From: an uncultured Kordiimonas sp. | GTDB lineage: Bacteria; Pseudomonadota; Alphaproteobacteria; Sphingomonadales; Kordiimonadaceae | Reading direction: 5' to 3' | Assembly: GCA_947503625.1 (NCBI GenBank) | Contig: CANNEK010000001.1 | Span: 372,001-436,000 of the forward strand | DNA length: 64,000 nt | In this document: one piece after another, positions 55,258 to 63,042 of the stretch | Layout: each line of letters opens with the position of its first letter | How positions within the stretch are numbered: the stretch's first letter is position 1 | Program-made: the position numbers and the translations under genes | Notes under the pieces: model-generated | The model's database searches: none | What the model was told of the DNA's origin: nothing | Seen by the model: only the letters and a program-made list of their open reading frames with translations

Positions 55258-55375
55258 CAAAAAGACGGACGAGCATTGCTCGTCCGTCGGAAGTAATTCC
55301 AATCCCCGCTCAGGCAAAACGGGTTTTTGGCATTTAGAAACTGTTCAAGTCGCCTCAGGCAAAAGCGTCAGGAAC
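55258..55375 (-). ncRNA. candidate structured small RNA or leader with twin hairpins of identical loop
   Basis: On the - strand, hairpin 1 (55375-55343) has outer stem GTTC/GAAC, an internal loop, inner stem CGC/GCG and loop TTTTGCCTGAG. Hairpin 2 (55330-55299) has outer stem CCAA/TTGG, inner stem CCCG/CGGG and exactly the same 11-base loop. A 10-base linker then leads to an 11-bp terminator and T5. An extended -10 box ends 7 bases before hairpin 1. The unit is about 118 bases and accounts for almost every position. It could be a free small RNA between the DUF2336 and acyltransferase genes or a terminator-controlled leader of the acyltransferase gene. I do not recognise it as a known RNA family; expression is untested. 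Confidence 0.55.
55259..55288 (-). terminator. strong intrinsic terminator on the - strand
   Basis: GACGGACGAGC and GCTCGTCCGTC form a perfect 11-bp GC-rich stem with a 3-base loop (55264-55288), followed on the - strand by five T. There is no T-run on the + strand. It ends the candidate small RNA and would also stop read-through from the DUF2336 gene, or act as an attenuator 56 bases before the acyltransferase. Confidence 0.8.
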
Positions 55376-55381
55376 ATCTAT

Positions 55382-55390
55382 AGTATAGCA
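55382..55390 (-). promoter_or_regulatory. extended -10 element for the candidate RNA
   Basis: The - strand reads TGC-TATACT, an extended -10 box (TGnTATAAT-like), with AT-rich sequence upstream but no good -35. Start of transcription about 7 bases later coincides with the first base of hairpin 1. Confidence 0.4.
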
Positions 55391-55531
55391 ATCAGAGTGC
55401 CAAAACTTTTATATTTATATTTCAATGACTTAATATTCAGGCTTTTTAAAATGTCTCATAGTGAAACATTTAGACCGTCCCAACTTGATACAGATTTCAA
55501 TCTGGAACACTCAGTGGACCAACAGTCTTGC

Positions 55532-56500
55532 TCAATAGACAAGTCTCTCATAGGAGATCAACAGAACTCCAATAACCGATTTTGAAAAACCGACAGAGTC
55601 AAGCAGACGGGCCAGGACTTTTTTTTCCCTGGTGGCAACTAATGGCTCAATTTTATCATAGGGTTTGTGGAGTAGCACTGCGATTGACATGGTAAACAAA
55701 CGAAGATTGTTGTTCTGCAGATACGTCAGCAAGACATCCGATCCAAGATGATGTCGTGCATGAAGCTGAGACAAGTAATTTTCAACCTCTGGCAAGGGTG
55801 ATACTTCCAGCGCTCTCGAAAAAACCTGCCTGTTTGCCAGTGACACCAGATAGGAAGAATAGTCATTCGAGATACCGTACTTTTCGATAAGCATTTTACC
55901 AAAAGACTGAGACACTTTGAAAACCAGATCTTCAATAACCTGTGTGGGCAGGTCTGCGCGTGCAGCCAGCTTTTCCATCAAACCCATATTTTCAGGAAAA
56001 CGCTCTATTACCTTGTCAAAAGTGCGCCTCGATAAATCTGCGCTGTCGTTGACTGCGAGTTTGTCGACGGCAACAAGGCATCCAACGTCGGATACCGCGA
56101 AACTGACCGCCTCTGACAAGCCGTTACGCATGGCGATCGCTTCCTGATGGCTATCGCCACAACTCCGGACGATCTCTTCCAGAAAGTCATCATCAATGGC
56201 CTGTGAAGCCACGAGGAAGGGCATAGATACCTGTTCAACGTCCCTGGCTATAGTTGCCAGTAAGTCTTCGGGCAAAAAAATGCAGGCTCTAAGCTCTTTC
56301 GACAAAGCTTCTCTAACAGAGATCGCTACATCCTCTGCCAGCACTCTGGCCAATTCAAGCGCGGCTTTCTGGTCAGCACCATCTTCCGAAGACGATAAAA
56401 TGTGCCCAACTTTGCGCGCAATTTCCGCCCTTGCGCTTTGTTCTAAATTTTTTAGGTCTTCAACATCTTTCACAGCAAATGTGTCTCTCAAAACGACCAT
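55532..56500 (-). CDS. DUF2336 domain protein of unknown function
   Basis: A 322-residue, almost entirely helical acidic protein matching the DUF2336 family, which is largely limited to alphaproteobacteria. Repeated helix pairs (for example ALELARVLAEDVAISVREAL and DVEQVSMPFLVASQAIDDDF) look like HEAT-type repeats, which suggests a protein-binding scaffold. No catalytic motif, signal peptide or membrane segment is seen. The ATG at 56500 is preferred over a TTG two codons earlier; neither has a good ribosome site. It stands alone, and the function is unknown. Confidence 0.8.
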   Translation of the reverse strand: MVVLRDTFAVKDVEDLKNLEQSARAEIARKVGHILSSSEDGADQKAALELARVLAEDVAISVREALSKELRACIFLPEDLLATIARDVEQVSMPFLVASQAIDDDFLEEIVRSCGDSHQEAIAMRNGLSEAVSFAVSDVGCLVAVDKLAVNDSADLSRRTFDKVIERFPENMGLMEKLAARADLPTQVIEDLVFKVSQSFGKMLIEKYGISNDYSSYLVSLANRQVFSRALEVSPLPEVENYLSQLHARHHLGSDVLLTYLQNNNLRLFTMSIAVLLHKPYDKIEPLVATREKKVLARLLDSVGFSKSVIGVLLISYERLVY

Positions 56501-56702
56501 ACTCAAAACAGTTCATCAGATATTCGGACCAAACAACGACACTTTCAAATTAGTTTTACATGTTTTTCTTCGCAGAATAGTGTCATCAATCGTTGATTTG
56601 GCTTAATTACCAAACAGATAGATCGACAGAATACGACGAACTGTTTAACAAATTGTTTCGTGTACGACAGATGACCAAAAGCAAATCACGTGGTAATCAG
56701 AA

Positions 56703-58664
56703 TTGACAAGCAGTCCAGACACCAAAGGCATATCCTGGAATAACGGCGTTCCTGTAGCGGATGCGTTTGATGACCCTTACTATTCACTTGATGATGGTTT
56801 GGCGGAAAGCCGTTTTGTTTTTCTGGACGGCGCCGATGTTCTTATTCGAGCCCGGGGCCGAAGCCATTTTACGATCGGTGAAACGGGTTTTGGGACAGGC
56901 CTGAACTTTCTCGCAACCTGGCAGGCCTGGCGCAAAGAGAAGATAAAATCGAGACTTGTCTTTGTTTCAGCGGAAGCTTTTCCGCTTGATCGGGGCGATC
57001 TCAAAAAGGCTCATGACAATTTTCCGGAACTCGCAGAATTGGCTGAGCAGCTGCGTGGCGTTTGGCCACCAGCCGCAGGCGGATTTCACCCTCGCGATTT
57101 TGACGACGGCAACATAAGCTTGTTGCTGTTGTTTGGTCCTGCCGAAGAGGCATTCTCCGAACTGGATGCAGTGGTCGACGCATGGTTTCTGGACGGTTTT
57201 GCGCCCGCAAAAAACCCTGAAATGTGGACTGAAAACCTGTTCGAACAGCTCTCACGTTTGTCAGCGCCGTCTGCCACGCTCGCAACCTTCACAGCAGCTG
57301 GCTTTGTCAGGCGTGGCCTTCAGGAACAAGGTTTCGCAATCAAAAAAGTGCCTGGTTTCGGGCGCAAACGAGAACGCTTGGTTGGCCATCACAACAACAT
57401 TCACCAGCCGCCCAATCCGGCTCGAAGCCGCGATGTAGCCTGGACCACCCCGGCAAGGCCCTCTAATGGCAAGATAGTCATAGTTGGCGGCGGAATTGGC
57501 GGCGCAAGCACTGCCTATGCTTTGAGAAAACGCGGGCGAACGCCTGTGCTGATTAATTCGGATAAATGTGCTGCAGCATCAGATGTGCCTGCGGCAATTT
57601 TAGCTCCTCGATTTCTACTGGACGACCAGCCGGAGCGGGCTTTTTTTAACTCGGCTTATGCATATGCAATGTGTCATCCGGCGATAAAACATGCCAGAGC
57701 ACATCATAGTGGCATTGAGATTGTCGCTCCTGACGACGCAACCGCATCAAGGTACAGAAAAATTTTCTCTGATTACGGTTGGGACAAAAACTGGATGTCT
57801 CTCAAGAATAGCAATCTTTACTTACCTCAAATAGGAACAATCAATACCCAAAAGGCCTTGAGTGCATTGACAGCAGGGCTTGAAACTATAAATGCATCCG
57901 TCGATCATCTAATTGCATCACAAAATGGCTGGAGACTGATTGACCAAAACGGCGATCTCATTTGTCACGCGGAAACAGTAATCTTGGCTGCAGGGATTGA
58001 AACAACCAGAATTCTGAACCGCTCAAACCTGGCAGGGTCATTGAACGAAAAAACACACCCGCCGGTGCAGGCCAACGGTGGACAAGTGGAGGTCATTGAT
58101 GAGCAGCTTTGGGGAGGTTTCCGGCATGAGACCATATCCTTTGGTGGATATCTGACCGCCACATTGTGTAATGAAAAGCGAAAGCAATACCGAACTCTTG
58201 GCTCTACGTTTATCAATCTTGATGAGGACGCTGTACAAGATTTTACATATACGGCTGCGGCAAAGAAAAAAATACTCGAACAAGGCTTACAAAAGGCCGG
58301 CATAAAGGTTGAAAACAGTTCGGAAACAGTTTCCTGGGCCGGCGTGCGGGCAACGGTTGCTGATCATCTGCCTTTTGCAGGGCCTGTCCCGGACTGGAAC
58401 GAACTGGCGGATGTTTGTGCCCCACTTGCACTGGACGCCAACGCGCCTCCGGGCAGGCCCGCCAACATACACGAAGGCTTGTTCTGTCTAACAGGCCTGG
58501 GGTCAAAAGGGTTTCAATATGCGCCACTTCTGGGTGAATATATAGCAGCGCTGATAACCGGTGAGCCTGTTCCTCTGTCACGGGAACTAGTGAAAAAACT
58601 GCACCCTGGTCGCAGTTTTGTGAAAGCCATTATTCGCGGCGCACAGACCAAACAATTGCTTTGA
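56703..58664 (+). CDS. mnmC: bifunctional tRNA 5-methylaminomethyl-2-thiouridine biosynthesis protein MnmC
   Basis: A 653-residue two-domain enzyme for the wobble uridine mnm5s2U34. The N-terminal methyltransferase (about 1-235) has the SAM loop IGETGFGTGLNFLATW and WFLDGFAPAKNPEMW. The C-terminal FAD oxidase (about 255-640) has IVGGGIGGASTAYALRKRG. In E. coli the oxidase removes the carboxymethyl group and the methylase then adds methyl. The length is close to the E. coli protein. The start appears to be TTG 56703, as no suitable ATG lies near; a ribosome site is weak. Confidence 0.92.
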   Translation: MTSSPDTKGISWNNGVPVADAFDDPYYSLDDGLAESRFVFLDGADVLIRARGRSHFTIGETGFGTGLNFLATWQAWRKEKIKSRLVFVSAEAFPLDRGDLKKAHDNFPELAELAEQLRGVWPPAAGGFHPRDFDDGNISLLLLFGPAEEAFSELDAVVDAWFLDGFAPAKNPEMWTENLFEQLSRLSAPSATLATFTAAGFVRRGLQEQGFAIKKVPGFGRKRERLVGHHNNIHQPPNPARSRDVAWTTPARPSNGKIVIVGGGIGGASTAYALRKRGRTPVLINSDKCAAASDVPAAILAPRFLLDDQPERAFFNSAYAYAMCHPAIKHARAHHSGIEIVAPDDATASRYRKIFSDYGWDKNWMSLKNSNLYLPQIGTINTQKALSALTAGLETINASVDHLIASQNGWRLIDQNGDLICHAETVILAAGIETTRILNRSNLAGSLNEKTHPPVQANGGQVEVIDEQLWGGFRHETISFGGYLTATLCNEKRKQYRTLGSTFINLDEDAVQDFTYTAAAKKKILEQGLQKAGIKVENSSETVSWAGVRATVADHLPFAGPVPDWNELADVCAPLALDANAPPGRPANIHEGLFCLTGLGSKGFQYAPLLGEYIAALITGEPVPLSRELVKKLHPGRSFVKAIIRGAQTKQLL

Positions 58665-58693
58665 TCGCGACAAAAGTGTTTTGGAGAACAAAA

Positions 58694-58723
58694 GGCCGCG
58701 CCTGGGGAGAAGCGCGGCGTTTT
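58694..58723. terminator. bidirectional terminator between mnmC and the TPR gene
   Basis: GCCGCGC (58695-58701) pairs with GCGCGGC (58712-58718) around a 10-base loop. AAAAG on one side and GTTTT on the other extend the stem and give T4 on both strands, as expected between two convergent genes. It is 31 bases after the mnmC stop. Confidence 0.75.
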
Positions 58724-58730
58724 GCCTTGC

Positions 58731-58760
58731 CCGGTCACAGCAAAAACCTGCTGAGACCGG
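58731..58760. terminator. second hairpin beside the TPR gene stop
   Basis: CCGGTC and GACCGG enclose CAGC and GCTG, giving ten pairs with one A/A mismatch and an 8-base loop. It lies 22 bases after the TPR stop on the - strand, without a long T-run. It may assist the neighbouring terminator. Confidence 0.55.
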
Positions 58761-58781
58761 ATTTCATGTTGGCAGCCTAAA

Positions 58782-59258
58782 TTAAGGTTGTGCCTTTGCG
58801 AGCTGGGTCGACGTATTTGCGCGGAAACTTGCAAGCGCGTTCTTTGCAATCCTGCTACCCGGCTTCAACGCAATCGCGCGCTCGTAGTCTTGCTCTGCTT
58901 CCAGCTGTTTTCCCAACGCAGCCCTTGCATTGCCTCGGTTAACATAAGCACGCCAATAGCGACGGTCCTCGCCAATGGCTTGCGAGCACACTTTTTCAGC
59001 GTTTTCATTGTGTCCAATGGCATATTCAACCGCGCAGAAATTGTTCAGTGCCGTCACCATCTTTTCCTCGCCAAGGTTTGCCTTGACTGCACGCCCGAAA
59101 TATTTTGATGCTGTTTTCAGCTCACCTGCCATCATCGCCTTATTGGCCTGGGCAAGATTGGAATTCTCATGACCATAAATAACCTGCGCCTGCCCGGTTG
59201 TTGACGCAACCATCAAAACCCCGACAGAAACCACCAGTGTTTTTGCAAATCTAAACAT
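58782..59258 (-). CDS. periplasmic TPR-repeat protein
   Basis: A 158-residue protein with a signal peptide (MFRFAKTLVVSVGVLMVAS, cleavage likely after GQAQ) and two to three tetratricopeptide repeats over about residues 35-140, such as AYVNRGNARAALGKQLEAEQ followed by DYERAIALKPGS. It should act as a small protein-binding scaffold in the periplasm; the partner is unknown. ATG 59258 has GAGGAG at ideal spacing. It is divergent to the LysR regulator, which might control it. Confidence 0.85.
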   Translation of the reverse strand: MFRFAKTLVVSVGVLMVASTTGQAQVIYGHENSNLAQANKAMMAGELKTASKYFGRAVKANLGEEKMVTALNNFCAVEYAIGHNENAEKVCSQAIGEDRRYWRAYVNRGNARAALGKQLEAEQDYERAIALKPGSRIAKNALASFRANTSTQLAKAQP

Positions 59259-59390
59259 TTTTAATCTCCTCGCAATTTCAGGAAGGACCCGCATCCTTCT
59301 GTTAAGTCTGCCACACACCAATTTCCGTGCTGACCAACTGAATGTGGGGATACGTTTTCACATGGTAATTGACAAATAATGCATTCAGGC

Positions 59391-59406
59391 TATTCATTAT
59401 TGAATA
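59391..59406. promoter_or_regulatory. LysR-type operator candidate
   Basis: TATTCA and TGAATA are perfect complements around four bases, 23 bases before the LysR start, in the 170-base gap with the divergent TPR gene. Short AT-rich dyads of this type suit LysR autoregulation. Confidence 0.4.
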
Positions 59407-59428
59407 TCAAAGAGTCGCGGAGGCCTAT

Positions 59429-60334
59429 ATGTTCAACTGGGATGATTTAAAATATTTTCTGGCAATGGCCGATGAGGGAAGCCTGTCTGCCGCGGCACGA
59501 AAGCTGAATGTCAGCCAGCCTACACTGTCCCGACGACTTACTGCACTGGAGGAGAACATCGGATCAGATCTGTTTGCTCGCACCCGGACAGGTCTGGAAA
59601 TGACAGCTATTGGCGAACAGTTGATTGATCACGCCCGCCATATGAGAGACGATGTCTACTCCATCGAACGGATGATTACCGGACACGATAGCAGCCTGCA
59701 GGGCAATGTGGTCATATCGTGCATAGAAATACTTGGTGCCGACTGGCTTGTTCGTCATACCAGACCTTTTCGAGAACAGTTTCCCGGCATTACAGTAGAA
59801 TTCAAAATCGAAAATGCTACGTCCGACTTATTAAGACGGGAGGCTGATATTGCCATTCGCATGTTCCGCCCTGTCCAGAATGACCTTATCGCAAAACGAA
59901 CGGGCACCATGAAATATGGCTACTATGCGAGCAAAGCCTATATCGAAAAACATGGCATGCCCAAAAACACCAAAGACCTCTCAAAACATGAGTTCATTCT
60001 GCCTCATGACGAAATACTGGCACATACCAACAAATTCGGGCAGCGACCCTTTCATCCGCGCGGCAACATTGCTTTTCGTTCCAACAACCTCATCTCGCTG
60101 GCATCTGCTGTGCGAGAGGGCTTCGGGATTGGCGCCTATAGCTGCATTATGGCGGACAAAGACCCCAATCTTGTAAGGCTATTTGACGATCTGGTGGTTT
60201 TCAGTTCGGATATTTGGCTCGTGAGCCATGCCGAACTGAAAAGAAGTGCCCGGATACGGGCCATGTTCGATTTTCTTGGCGACCTTTTCAACAAGCACTC
60301 CGCCGCGTTTGAAGGAGCAAACCAGTCAATATAA
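59429..60334 (+). CDS. LysR family transcriptional regulator
   Basis: A 301-residue regulator. The N-terminal helix-turn-helix reads WDDLKYFLAMADEGSLSAAA followed by RKLNVSQPTLSRRLTALE, and the periplasmic-binding-like effector domain covers about residues 90-290. The beginning (FNWDDLKYFLAMAD) is the subgroup often seen with GcvA/aromatic-type regulators of alphaproteobacteria. ATG 59429 has GGAGG directly upstream. It is divergent to the TPR gene; effector unknown. Confidence 0.9.
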   Translation: MFNWDDLKYFLAMADEGSLSAAARKLNVSQPTLSRRLTALEENIGSDLFARTRTGLEMTAIGEQLIDHARHMRDDVYSIERMITGHDSSLQGNVVISCIEILGADWLVRHTRPFREQFPGITVEFKIENATSDLLRREADIAIRMFRPVQNDLIAKRTGTMKYGYYASKAYIEKHGMPKNTKDLSKHEFILPHDEILAHTNKFGQRPFHPRGNIAFRSNNLISLASAVREGFGIGAYSCIMADKDPNLVRLFDDLVVFSSDIWLVSHAELKRSARIRAMFDFLGDLFNKHSAAFEGANQSI

Positions 60335-60371
60335 AACCGGTGTCACATCAAGAAGCCGCAGCAATCGGGAA

Positions 60372-62498
60372 CTAAAGTACAAAGACCGCTTCAACTTCAT
60401 TACCGTTACCTTGGTAGACGAGGCGGGAAAAACACCCTTTGGCCATTACGATACCGCGACCATGCTTCTTTTCATGGCCATTCACGTCGCCGATATAGGC
60501 TGCAAAATCGAAGCCTGGGCCCGGATCAGTTACCCTGAAAACCAGTTCGTTTTCGCACTGCTGCACCTGCACAGACGCATAGCGATCGCGATATTCTTTG
60601 GAGTTTCTTCGCCTCGCCACTTCAGCTGCGAGCTCACCGTTTTCTATTAATTCGCCTTTTTGGTTGTGCCCTATCTCAAGGCAACCATGCTCAATAGCAT
60701 TCAAAAACAGTTCTGAAAGGCCAATCGCCAAAGGCATGGGGTCATTGCAAACCTGAGAGAACATCATTGCCAGTTTCTGAGCTTCTCTGCGGGATGCAAA
60801 CCGGAACACACCGTTCATATCAGGAGGGGCATCAGGAGCACTGCTCTCCAACGCCGCTCTCAGAGCACAAACACGCACAAAATCATCAGCTTCCTGGGCG
60901 ACAAAACGGCGAAGAGCACCAACGCCCTTTTGGCCATTAAAATATTTGACACGATTGAAAGACAGGATCGGATCATCATGATCCGGTTCACCATCCAGAA
61001 CCAGGATCACAGGTCCGCCGTCCTCCAGGAATTCGGGGTCTATTATCGCGTGTTTTCTTTGTGCCGTTTCGAAACCTGCCGCCCCGTCGATGACAACTGC
61101 AGATAAATTCACGTGGTCCCGTTTGCGCAAAATATCTTCGATATCCGCGAGCAAAGTACGCTCCACGACCAAGCCCGGCGCCTGTAATTTTTCATAATAA
61201 TCGAAAAACGGGCTACCATCTGTCGTTACTGCAACAACTTTTGGAGGGCCATTATCGTTTGTTTCGGCACCTTCTCTACCGTTATCGTGTGCAACCCTGT
61301 GGACCGCCACAGCCGTCAAATCATCTGGCAAATGCTCATCTTGTCCTTCAAAAAAACGTTCAAGCAGTCTACCTATGGTCGATTGGCGTTCACCCTGTTG
61401 AAGGGCATGTTCCAGCCATTCAATTAGCCCGTCTTCTCCTATCATAGAGCCATCAGGCTTCTCTGCCTCTATAAGCACATCAGAATAACAAAACAGGCTT
61501 TCGCCGGGTTCAAGTCTATCTGTGAGGTTTTCATATGTAGCTGATTTGACTATGGCAATGGGCAAGCCGGAACTGTCGAGCGTGCGCACCTTGCTGCCGC
61601 CAAATATTATGGGGCGCGGCGCGCCTGCGCCCGCATAAGTCAATTCATGGGTTTTACAATCCAGTACTCCATAAAACATGGTAGCAAAGCGGCCCAATTG
61701 GAAAGTGCCCACAAGGGAGGAATTCAAACTGGCGAGAAACGCCGCCGGATCTGTTTTTTTGTCATCAAACCGCGCCATTGTAGCGTGCAGGCTGAAGGTA
61801 TTAAGTGCAGCACCCACCCCGTGGCCGGTAACATCAAGAACGTAGATACCCAGTCTATCATCAGGTAAAGGCCATGCGCCCCAAAGGTCGCCACCCAGTT
61901 CAGAAGAAGCCTTGTAGAATGCTTCAATTGACGCGTCACCGACGCTCTGAACTGTTTCAATAACATCGTTTTCCGGCAACAAGGAGTGCTGCATCTCGCG
62001 CGCCATTTTCAATTCGCTCTGCATGCGATCCTGAAAATCTGTCAGGCTTCTGATTAAAAACCTGTTTTCAAGATGCATACAAACACGTGCGAGCAATTCC
62101 GGGTGGTTGATGGGTTTCGAAACAAAGTCTGTTGCCCCTACTGCGAAGACCTCAACTCGTTCCTCAGCAGTTTCAGAAGCGGACTGCACCAAAATCGGCA
62201 GCCGCGATGTCGTCGGGTCAGCTCTCAATTGCCGGCACACGTCGTAACCTGAAAGCCTTGGCATATTGATGTCAAGAATGATCAGGTCAGGTATAGATGC
62301 CGCAATTTGCTTGAGAGCATCATCACCATCTTCCGCATACGTAACATTCGCAAAGCCGCCACGATGCAAACACATACCGATCATTTTGCGCATGATAGGC
62401 ATGTCGTCGACCACGAGGATATGAGCGCTGCTCACACCCTCGGGCAAAGCCTCATTACGACCCGGAACCGGGATTGAATCCTGAGCAGTCTCGGTCAT
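60372..62498 (-). CDS. response regulator fused to SpoIIE-type phosphatase and anti-sigma-type kinase (HsbR-like)
   Basis: A 708-residue switch protein. A receiver domain (about 25-140) has D31/D32, acceptor D76 in IILDINMP and K128. A helical linker leads to a PP2C/SpoIIE phosphatase (about 185-400) with metal-binding GGDLWG, LDVTGHGVGAAL and LPDDLTAVAV. Residues about 418-545 look like a degenerate second receiver fold (VVIDGAAG at the acceptor position). A C-terminal HATPase kinase (about 560-705) has N600 in ELFLNAIEHG, TDPGPGFD and HGRGIVMAK. The protein thus holds both kinase and phosphatase for a STAS partner, as in Pseudomonas HsbR, and the STAS gene is directly upstream. Phosphorylation of D76 presumably sets the kinase/phosphatase balance. 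Confidence 0.88.
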   Translation of the reverse strand: MTETAQDSIPVPGRNEALPEGVSSAHILVVDDMPIMRKMIGMCLHRGGFANVTYAEDGDDALKQIAASIPDLIILDINMPRLSGYDVCRQLRADPTTSRLPILVQSASETAEERVEVFAVGATDFVSKPINHPELLARVCMHLENRFLIRSLTDFQDRMQSELKMAREMQHSLLPENDVIETVQSVGDASIEAFYKASSELGGDLWGAWPLPDDRLGIYVLDVTGHGVGAALNTFSLHATMARFDDKKTDPAAFLASLNSSLVGTFQLGRFATMFYGVLDCKTHELTYAGAGAPRPIIFGGSKVRTLDSSGLPIAIVKSATYENLTDRLEPGESLFCYSDVLIEAEKPDGSMIGEDGLIEWLEHALQQGERQSTIGRLLERFFEGQDEHLPDDLTAVAVHRVAHDNGREGAETNDNGPPKVVAVTTDGSPFFDYYEKLQAPGLVVERTLLADIEDILRKRDHVNLSAVVIDGAAGFETAQRKHAIIDPEFLEDGGPVILVLDGEPDHDDPILSFNRVKYFNGQKGVGALRRFVAQEADDFVRVCALRAALESSAPDAPPDMNGVFRFASRREAQKLAMMFSQVCNDPMPLAIGLSELFLNAIEHGCLEIGHNQKGELIENGELAAEVARRRNSKEYRDRYASVQVQQCENELVFRVTDPGPGFDFAAYIGDVNGHEKKHGRGIVMAKGCFSRLVYQGNGNEVEAVFVL

Positions 62499-62532
62499 CC
62501 AAGGCCCCTAAACCTGCATATAAACTTAACTA

Positions 62533-62832
62533 TTAACCTGCCAACAGATCAGAAAGCTTAGTTAGCTTCAACATACTGGCCACGTGCCCTTGCGCACCTG
62601 TGACACTGAGCTTCCAGCCCGCGGTGTCAGCTTGTTCTTTAGCGATCAAAAACATACCCAGCCCCGCAGAGTCCACCATTCCCACATCCGTGAGGTCAAA
62701 CGTACATGCCTCCACGTTGCCTTCTGCCAACTCCTTCAGTATCTGGCGAAAACTGACGTTTTCCGAAAATGTGATATCACCGCTAAAAACGACTTTCGCA
62801 TCACCATTATTCTTGTCAATCCGGTATTCCAT
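62533..62832 (-). CDS. STAS-domain anti-sigma factor antagonist (HsbA-like)
   Basis: A 99-residue single STAS domain. The phosphorylatable serine is S55 in GMVDSAGLGMFL, as in SpoIIAA/RsbV and HsbA. It would bind a downstream target only in one phosphorylation state, set by the kinase and phosphatase domains of the next gene's product 34 bases downstream. The target (sigma/anti-sigma factor or a diguanylate cyclase) is not in the window. It is first in its operon. Confidence 0.9.
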   Translation of the reverse strand: MEYRIDKNNGDAKVVFSGDITFSENVSFRQILKELAEGNVEACTFDLTDVGMVDSAGLGMFLIAKEQADTAGWKLSVTGAQGHVASMLKLTKLSDLLAG

Positions 62833-62941
62833 GGTAGTTCCTTCTTATTCCTGAGAGGGCGTGCTGTCCCCAAGCAAACTTCGTCCAGCTGCAGGCCTAC
62901 ACACGGCAACTGCTTGCGTTCCGACAACACTAGGGTGAAAA

Positions 62942-62976
62942 TGTTAAGCTAGATTTAACAACTCCCCCTTGAGTTG
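62942..62976. promoter_or_regulatory. two adjacent dyads in the STAS/MFS gap
   Basis: TGTTAA/TTAACA (62942-62960, 7-base centre) adjoins CAACTC/GAGTTG (62959-62976, 6-base centre) in the 203-base gap upstream of the STAS gene and downstream of the MFS gene. They may be operator sites or a weak MFS terminator; no T-run is present. Confidence 0.3.
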
Positions 62977-63025
62977 CGGTGAGTGAGATATTGCGCGATT
63001 TTAGAGCCAAAAACAATCGATAGTT

Positions 63026-63042
63026 GCAATGAATATCATTGC
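63026..63042. promoter_or_regulatory. 17-base palindrome overlapping the MFS stop, Fur-box-like
   Basis: GCAATGA and TCATTGC are perfect arms around three bases, overlapping the MFS TGA stop. The ATGA...TCAT core resembles a Fur/Mur box; as RNA on the - strand it is a 7-bp hairpin with a TTTTT run 11 bases later, so a terminator is the alternative. Confidence 0.35.

Larger units (their letters stand above)
55203..55531. other. only gap over 300 bases: RNA element plus flanks
   Basis: This 329-base gap holds the RNA element (55258-55375) with its terminator and -10 box. The remaining part next to the DUF2336 stop (55391-55531) is AT-rich with no convincing gene; a 62-codon open frame on the + strand lacks a ribosome site. 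The part next to the acyltransferase holds its ribosome site and perhaps a promoter. Confidence 0.7.

Noticed and set aside
55258-55375. Possible mini-ykkC (guanidine-II) riboswitch because of two similar hairpins
   Set aside because: That class has short ACGR loops; here the loops are 11 bases and lack ACGR, and no guanidine-related gene follows.
55397-55585. A 62-codon + strand frame in the large gap
   Set aside because: No ribosome site, it runs into the 3' end of the DUF2336 gene on the other strand, and no family is recognised.
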